From JADKIH01 sp031417395 (GTDB lineage Bacteria; Bacteroidota; Bacteroidia; AKYH767-A; 2013-40CM-41-45): a DNA stretch of 64,000 nucleotides. The notes beneath the pieces are model-generated. The model did not search any database, was not told the origin of the DNA, and saw only the letters and a list, made by a program, of their open reading frames with translations. The translations under genes were made by a program, and so were the position numbers. Positions 59,962 through 64,000 of this stretch are shown here, piece by piece (the stretch's first letter is position 1; the number at the start of each line of letters is the position of its first letter). Where the stretch lies: assembly GCA_031417395.1 (NCBI GenBank), contig JANOVM010000030.1, forward strand, positions 62,001 to 126,000, given 5' to 3'.

Positions 59962-60378
59962 ATGTCAAACAAAACCTTTACCATGATTAAGCCCGATGCA
60001 GTCGGCAATAACCACATCGGTCCAATATTAGCAAAGATCAACGAAGCAGGATTTCGCATAGTTGCAATGAAATATATGCACCTATCGCCCGAGCGTGCCG
60101 GTGAATTTTATTCTGTTCACAGTGCTCGCCCTTTTTATAATGACCTTGTAAAATATATGTCTTCCGGTCCTATCGTAGCAGCCATACTCGAAAAAAACAA
60201 TGCTGTTGAAGATTACCGTAAACTAATCGGTGCCACCGATCCTTCTAAAGCTGAAAAAGGAACCATCAGAAATCTCTTTGCAAAATCAATTGAAGCCAAT
60301 GCCGTTCATGGCTCTGACAGCGATGAAAATGCAGCTATTGAAGGGAGATTTTTCTTTTCGGATTTGGAGAAGTTTTAG
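59962..60378 (+). CDS. ndk: nucleoside-diphosphate kinase
   Basis: Ndk transfers the terminal phosphate of NTPs to NDPs via a phosphohistidine. Seen: KTFTMIKPDAVGNNHIGPILAKI, FYSVHSARPFYNDLVKYMSSGPIVA, IGATDPSKAEKGTIRNLFA and the active-site NAVHGSDSDENA with His116. The length, 138 residues, is normal. The stop lies 14 bp from the end of the convergent DUF721 gene. Confidence 0.98.
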   Translation: MSNKTFTMIKPDAVGNNHIGPILAKINEAGFRIVAMKYMHLSPERAGEFYSVHSARPFYNDLVKYMSSGPIVAAILEKNNAVEDYRKLIGATDPSKAEKGTIRNLFAKSIEANAVHGSDSDENAAIEGRFFFSDLEKF

Positions 60379-60392
60379 TACGATATATTGTC

Positions 60393-60686
60393 TTACTGAA
60401 AGACTATCTCTTCCACCACTACCGCTCCCGCTTCATCGTTTAGGAGTTTGATTATTTTTTCTTTCTCCTGAAAAAGTTCCTGTCGCAAGGATGCAGAATT
60501 AAGGATTACGTGAAGTCTGTTGCCGTATAATTTTATATTCGTTGTACGATTGGCAACTGTCGGACCCATTATCGTTCCCCAGGACTCAATAAGCTTTATC
60601 TGTCGCATCTTATCGTCGAGCTTGAAGTTCTTCAACATGTCTTGAATTGCTTCTTTTAGGGATTGATCGTTGGAGTTTCGAGCCAT
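60393..60686 (-). CDS. DUF721 (DciA-like) protein
   Basis: This is a 97-residue basic protein of the DUF721 family, which includes DciA, a helicase-loading factor in many bacteria. Seen: KMRQIKLIESWGTIMGPTVANRTTNIKLYGNRLHVILNSASLRQELFQEKEKIIKLLNDEAG, the KH-like fold motif. It lies 70 bp downstream of recF on the same strand, a common arrangement, so a role in replication initiation or restart is plausible. Confidence 0.88.
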   Translation of the reverse strand: MARNSNDQSLKEAIQDMLKNFKLDDKMRQIKLIESWGTIMGPTVANRTTNIKLYGNRLHVILNSASLRQELFQEKEKIIKLLNDEAGAVVVEEIVFQ

Positions 60687-60755
60687 TTTTTTCTTTTTGT
60701 ACCAGGGGAAATTGTAGTGTGCTTTTTTGTTAATCTGATAGCTATCGAATAGTTG

Positions 60756-60771
60756 ATTAGCTAATTAATTT
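60756..60771. repeat. short palindrome at the recF stop
   Basis: ATTAGCTAATTAATT covers the recF stop codon and last codons. AATTAGCTAATT is palindromic apart from its ends and is shared with the hairpin at 54408-54451. Confidence 0.4.
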
Positions 60772-61872
60772 AGAATTTATTATTTCGCCATTTAGAATTG
60801 GGAAGCTTTTAATTTGCACACCAATATCATTGAAAATGGCTAGCAAACGCTCCGGATGCGTATCGGTAATAAAGATTTGTCCGAAATTATCGCGGCTTAC
60901 AAGTTCCATCAATTTTCCTACGCGTTTGTCGTCGAGTTTATCAAAGATGTCGTCGAGGAGCAGAATTGGTTTTAGTCCCTTTTTTTTACTGACAAATTCA
61001 AATTGTGCCAGTTTAAGCGCTATCAAAAATGATTTTTGCTGTCCTTGAGATGCAAAGCGTTTTACCGGTAAATTGTTAATGATAAAAACCAAATCGTCTT
61101 TGTGAGGACCAATGGAAGTATATTGCAGATAGCGGTCCCTTTCTTCCGATTCCTGAAGCAGGGATAAGAAATTATTTTTATTCAGTTGAGAATCGTACCG
61201 TATATCAACCGATTCCCTATTACCCGACAGATAGTTATAGTAATGCCTAAAAACAGGAATCAGCTCTTCAATAAATTGTAAACGCGTAGTATGAATTTTC
61301 TCTCCGAAAGCTACCAGTTGCTCATCCCACAAATGAAGCGATTCAGAATCAACACTGCGCCCCTGGGAAAGCTGCTTCAGGAAAGCATTTCTTTGCATTA
61401 AAATTCGCGAATAGCTGATTAATGACTCCAAATAATTTCTGTCGAATTGAGAAATAATGCTGTCAGGAAATTTTCTGCGCTCTTCACTTCCACCTGTTAT
61501 CAGCGAAGTATCCGTTGGAGAAACCATAACAACAGGAATCATTCCAACATGTTCGGCCAGTCTTTCGTATTCCTTTTGATTCCGTTTAAAAACTTTTTTT
61601 TGTCCGCGTTTAAAACTGCAGGAAATATTTTCATCCGATCCGTCAAGTTCAAAAGAACCCTGAACAACAAAAAATTCTTCTCCCTGTTTAATATTTTGTC
61701 CGTCAATAGCATTGAAATAACTCTTGCAGATGGACAAATAATGAATGGCATCCAGCAGGTTCGTTTTACCTTCTCCATTGTCACCAACGAAAGCATTTAC
61801 GCCTGCATCAGGCACTATTTCTGCTTCAGAATAATTTTTAAAATTTAAGAGTGATAGCCTTTTAAGATGCAT
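60757..61872 (-). CDS. recF: DNA replication and repair protein RecF
   Basis: RecF is an SMC-like ATPase that helps load RecA at gaps in damaged DNA. Seen: an N-terminal LKRLSLLNFKNYSEAEI, Walker A GDNGEGKT (residues 30-37), the Asn-rich middle, the ABC signature-like FASQGQQKSFLIALKLAQ and Walker B PILLLDDIFDKLD. The length, 371 residues, is normal. The last codons (KLIS) and stop lie in a TTAGCTAATTAATT sequence resembling other repeats here. It is separated from dnaN, unlike in classical replication-gene clusters. Confidence 0.96.
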   Translation of the reverse strand: MHLKRLSLLNFKNYSEAEIVPDAGVNAFVGDNGEGKTNLLDAIHYLSICKSYFNAIDGQNIKQGEEFFVVQGSFELDGSDENISCSFKRGQKKVFKRNQKEYERLAEHVGMIPVVMVSPTDTSLITGGSEERRKFPDSIISQFDRNYLESLISYSRILMQRNAFLKQLSQGRSVDSESLHLWDEQLVAFGEKIHTTRLQFIEELIPVFRHYYNYLSGNRESVDIRYDSQLNKNNFLSLLQESEERDRYLQYTSIGPHKDDLVFIINNLPVKRFASQGQQKSFLIALKLAQFEFVSKKKGLKPILLLDDIFDKLDDKRVGKLMELVSRDNFGQIFITDTHPERLLAIFNDIGVQIKSFPILNGEIINSKLIS

Positions 61873-62002
61873 GGAATGCTAAGATACACAGAGAGAACGA
61901 ATGAAAGACTGATTTTGACGGTTTTGCGAAAATAATCTGTAAATAATGGCCTAAATTCCTGAAAACCTAGTAACAAAAGGTGATTATATCATTGGAAATT
62001 TT

Positions 62003-62010
62003 TACCTTTG
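62003..62010 (+). promoter_or_regulatory. -7 promoter box of the TPR gene at 62042
   Basis: TACCTTTG, a perfect TAnnTTTG match, 31 bp before the ATG. No clear -33 element was found. Confidence 0.6.
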
Positions 62011-62041
62011 AATGAACAGTTTTTCCAGATCAAGGTTTTAA

Positions 62042-63460
62042 ATGGAAGAAGAAGAATTTTCCGGCTCCGGAGAGGAGCAAAAGCTCATCCGCTATTCTAT
62101 CGAACGATACGAAGAAATGCTGCGCAATAAAGAAGCGTACTTCTTTGATGTGGATGCTTTCCTTAATATTATTGATTATTACATAGAACGTAATGATCCT
62201 GTTAAGGCATTGCAGGTAGTTGAGTTTGCACGCGATCAACACCCCGCTTCCGTAGAGTTTCTGTTGAGGGAAGCTCAGATTCTGGCCATGGTAGACCGTT
62301 ACGATAAAGCACTTGACATACTTGAAAAGGCCGAAAAGATTACACCCAGGGATGCTGATCTTTATATGATACGCGGTAGTATTTATGCTCAGCAACAAAA
62401 GTTTGAACTGGCCATAGATAATTTTAACAAAGCTATTCCTCTCGCAGATGAACTCGATTTGCTTTATCTGAATCTGGCATATGTTTATGAAAGCTGGGGC
62501 GATTACGACAAAGCAATTAATTATCTGAAGTTGTCATTGGAAAGCAATCCTGAAAACGATATTGCTCTTTATGAATTGGCTTTCTGTTTTGAATTTACCG
62601 AAGGCTTTGATGAAAGTATTGAATTCTATACACGGTTTATTGATCTTCATCCGTACAGCTATACTGTCTGGTATAATCTGGGAAATGTCTATAACAGACT
62701 TAGCCGTTACGAAGAAGCTTTAGATGCTTACGATTATTGTCTGGTCATAAAAGACGATTTCTCTTCGGCCTATTTTAATAAAGGAAATACGCTGGCTAAC
62801 CTGTTGCGATACAACGATGCAATTGAATGTTATAAAAAAACATTTGAATTTGAAGCACCGGATGCTCTTACTTATTATAATATTGGTGAATGCTACGAGC
62901 AACTGGAAGATATGCATAAGGCACGAGATTATTATAAGAAAGCCACAAAACTAGACAATTCCATTGCAGAAGCCTGGCTTGGCATTGGTGTTACACTGCA
63001 AAATGAAGAGCGGTGGTTTGAAGCAATACATTACATCCGCAAAGCAATAGAACTCGACAGTGAAAACGCTGAGTTCTGGTTTGCTCTTGGTGATGCTGAA
63101 TACCACCTTGAAAATTATGTAAGCGCTGAAAACGCTTATAAAAAAGTAGTCGACCTCGAACCCGAAAATGCTGATATCTGGCTGGAATATTCTCATTTGC
63201 TTTTTGCAGACAATCGTCCGGATGAAGCATTGGAAATGATACAAAAAGGACTTGTATTTCATCCCGGCAATCCTGAATTGTTATATAGATTGTCTTGTTA
63301 CCTTTACCTCATTGGAAATATTAATGAATCCTATTTGGTTCTTGCCAATGCTTTGGATAAAAATATTGCGTTAAGCGATTCCATTTTTGAATATACGCCT
63401 GCTATGGCAAAAGACAACCACGTACTCGAAATCATTGAACTTTATAAAAACCGTATATGA
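62042..63460 (+). CDS. tetratricopeptide repeat protein
   Basis: This is a 472-residue soluble protein made almost wholly of TPR motifs, about 11-12 consecutive helix pairs of 34 residues (ALDILEKAEKITPRDADLYMIRGSIYAQQQKFELAIDNFNKA, YNLGNVYNRLSRYEEALDAYDYCLVIKDDFSSAYFNKGNTLANLLRYNDAIECY). It is acidic at its N-terminus (MEEEEFSGSGEEQ). There is no signal peptide, so it is cytoplasmic, probably a scaffold. It overlaps the next gene as ATGA and is likely cotranscribed. Confidence 0.9.
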   Translation: MEEEEFSGSGEEQKLIRYSIERYEEMLRNKEAYFFDVDAFLNIIDYYIERNDPVKALQVVEFARDQHPASVEFLLREAQILAMVDRYDKALDILEKAEKITPRDADLYMIRGSIYAQQQKFELAIDNFNKAIPLADELDLLYLNLAYVYESWGDYDKAINYLKLSLESNPENDIALYELAFCFEFTEGFDESIEFYTRFIDLHPYSYTVWYNLGNVYNRLSRYEEALDAYDYCLVIKDDFSSAYFNKGNTLANLLRYNDAIECYKKTFEFEAPDALTYYNIGECYEQLEDMHKARDYYKKATKLDNSIAEAWLGIGVTLQNEERWFEAIHYIRKAIELDSENAEFWFALGDAEYHLENYVSAENAYKKVVDLEPENADIWLEYSHLLFADNRPDEALEMIQKGLVFHPGNPELLYRLSCYLYLIGNINESYLVLANALDKNIALSDSIFEYTPAMAKDNHVLEIIELYKNRI

Positions 63461-64000
63461 ATTTTTTTCTTGATGATATCCCTGAACGCGCTCCAAAGCC
63501 GCGCGAAAAGGGCATGACAATGGTCATGGATAAAGGATTAAGCGTTAGACAGGCCGAAGATATGATTGATATATCCGGAGAATATATTGATATCATAAAA
63601 TTAGGTTTCGGCAGCTCTTACGTTACACCAAATCTGGAGAAGAAAATCGAAGTCTTCCGCAGTGCTAAAATTCCGTTTTATTTTGGCGGAACATTACTGG
63701 AAGCATTTATTGCACGGGATCGATTTGATGATTATCTGAAGCTCATAGACAAATATAAGCTTACACATGCTGAACTCAGCGATGGAAGCATAACAATTGA
63801 ACACGATGAAAAACTAAGTCTGATCCGACGATTGAGCAAGCATGCTACTGTTATTTCAGAAGTTGGATCCAAAGAAGAAGGCATAATCATCCATCCAAAC
63901 AAATGGATTGAAATGATGGAACGTGAAATTCAGGCAGGAGCCTGGAAGGTTATCGCTGAAGCCCGCGAAAGCGGAACGGTTGGGATTTACCGTCCCAATG
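63457..64000 (+). CDS. phosphosulfolactate synthase-family protein, 5' part
   Basis: The reading frame runs off the right edge after about 181 codons. Seen: MNFFLDDIPERAPKPREKG, MTMVMDKGLSVRQAEDMIDISGEYIDIIKLGFGSSYV, PFYFGGTLLEAF, THAELSDGSITI, VISEVGSKEEG and AGAWKVIAEARESGTVGIY, the pattern of the ComA/phosphosulfolactate synthase TIM barrel. In archaea and Bacillus the enzyme adds sulphite to phosphoenolpyruvate. Its role in Bacteroidota is unsettled; a link to sulfonate or sulfonolipid metabolism is inference. It overlaps the TPR gene by 4 bp. Confidence 0.9.
   Translation, partial: MNFFLDDIPERAPKPREKGMTMVMDKGLSVRQAEDMIDISGEYIDIIKLGFGSSYVTPNLEKKIEVFRSAKIPFYFGGTLLEAFIARDRFDDYLKLIDKYKLTHAELSDGSITIEHDEKLSLIRRLSKHATVISEVGSKEEGIIIHPNKWIEMMEREIQAGAWKVIAEARESGTVGIYRPN

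Overview
The window is a stretch of chromosome from a member of the Bacteroidota, probably an uncultured, environmental Sphingobacteriia/Chitinophagia/Flavobacteriia-like lineage. The evidence is the repeated type IX secretion (T9SS) C-terminal sorting domains, a TonB receptor paired with a DUF4249 lipoprotein, TAnnTTTG-type -7 promoter boxes, the lack of obvious Shine-Dalgarno sequences, and a Bacteroidota-type set of housekeeping genes. No tRNA, rRNA, CRISPR array, transposase, integrase or phage replication gene was seen. I read it as mostly ordinary core genome with several lineage-specific surface-protein loci, and I did not find a convincing new defence or mobile system.

Layout. 1-7424: end of dnaN, mpl, an MBL hydrolase, comEC, and a tightly overlapping surE / two small membrane proteins / lpxB unit. 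7647-12463: a long DSI-repeat coiled-coil protein, HMG-CoA lyase, a membrane-anchored TPR protein and ribH. 12478-18747: three T9SS cargo proteins, including a tandem paralogue pair with an N-terminal c-type haem-like motif; one paralogue has a single PKD/Ig-like repeat and the other has nine. 18800-23184: a minus-strand operon prmC-ligA-DUF6913-dapA. 23247-26311: a DinB-like protein and a histidine kinase/response regulator pair. 26368-34631: a PNGase F-related secreted protein, a small membrane/propeller/FAD-oxidoreductase group, an M48 protease and a large VWA-like membrane protein.

34874-35324 holds the RNase P RNA gene (rnpB), absent from protein predictions, followed by a strong UUCG terminator. 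Then come a TonB receptor with DUF4249, a fibre-like secreted protein, a T9SS cargo protein, a zinc metallopeptidase, rarA, a lipoprotein/outer-membrane pair, kdsA, and a visibly AT-rich two-gene island (47931-50786: a secreted repeat protein and a GT39-type glycosyltransferase). 50826-56937 carries a PorE-like TPR/propeller/OmpA protein, queE, folD, ffh, an MBL hydrolase and a small conserved protein. 57031-64000 carries three-subunit pyridine nucleotide transhydrogenase, ndk, recF with a DUF721 (DciA-like) gene, a TPR protein and the start of a phosphosulfolactate-synthase family gene.

How they work together: replication and repair (dnaN, ligA, recF, DUF721, rarA), envelope building (mpl, lpxB, kdsA, dapA), protein export (ffh, the PorE-like protein and the T9SS cargo genes) and cofactor supply (ribH, folD, queE, pntAA/AB/B) are represented. 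The most interesting non-coding items are short palindromes that recur at gene ends and inside the RNase P RNA, and a perfect 12-bp inverted repeat in which two opposed -7 promoter boxes are embedded.
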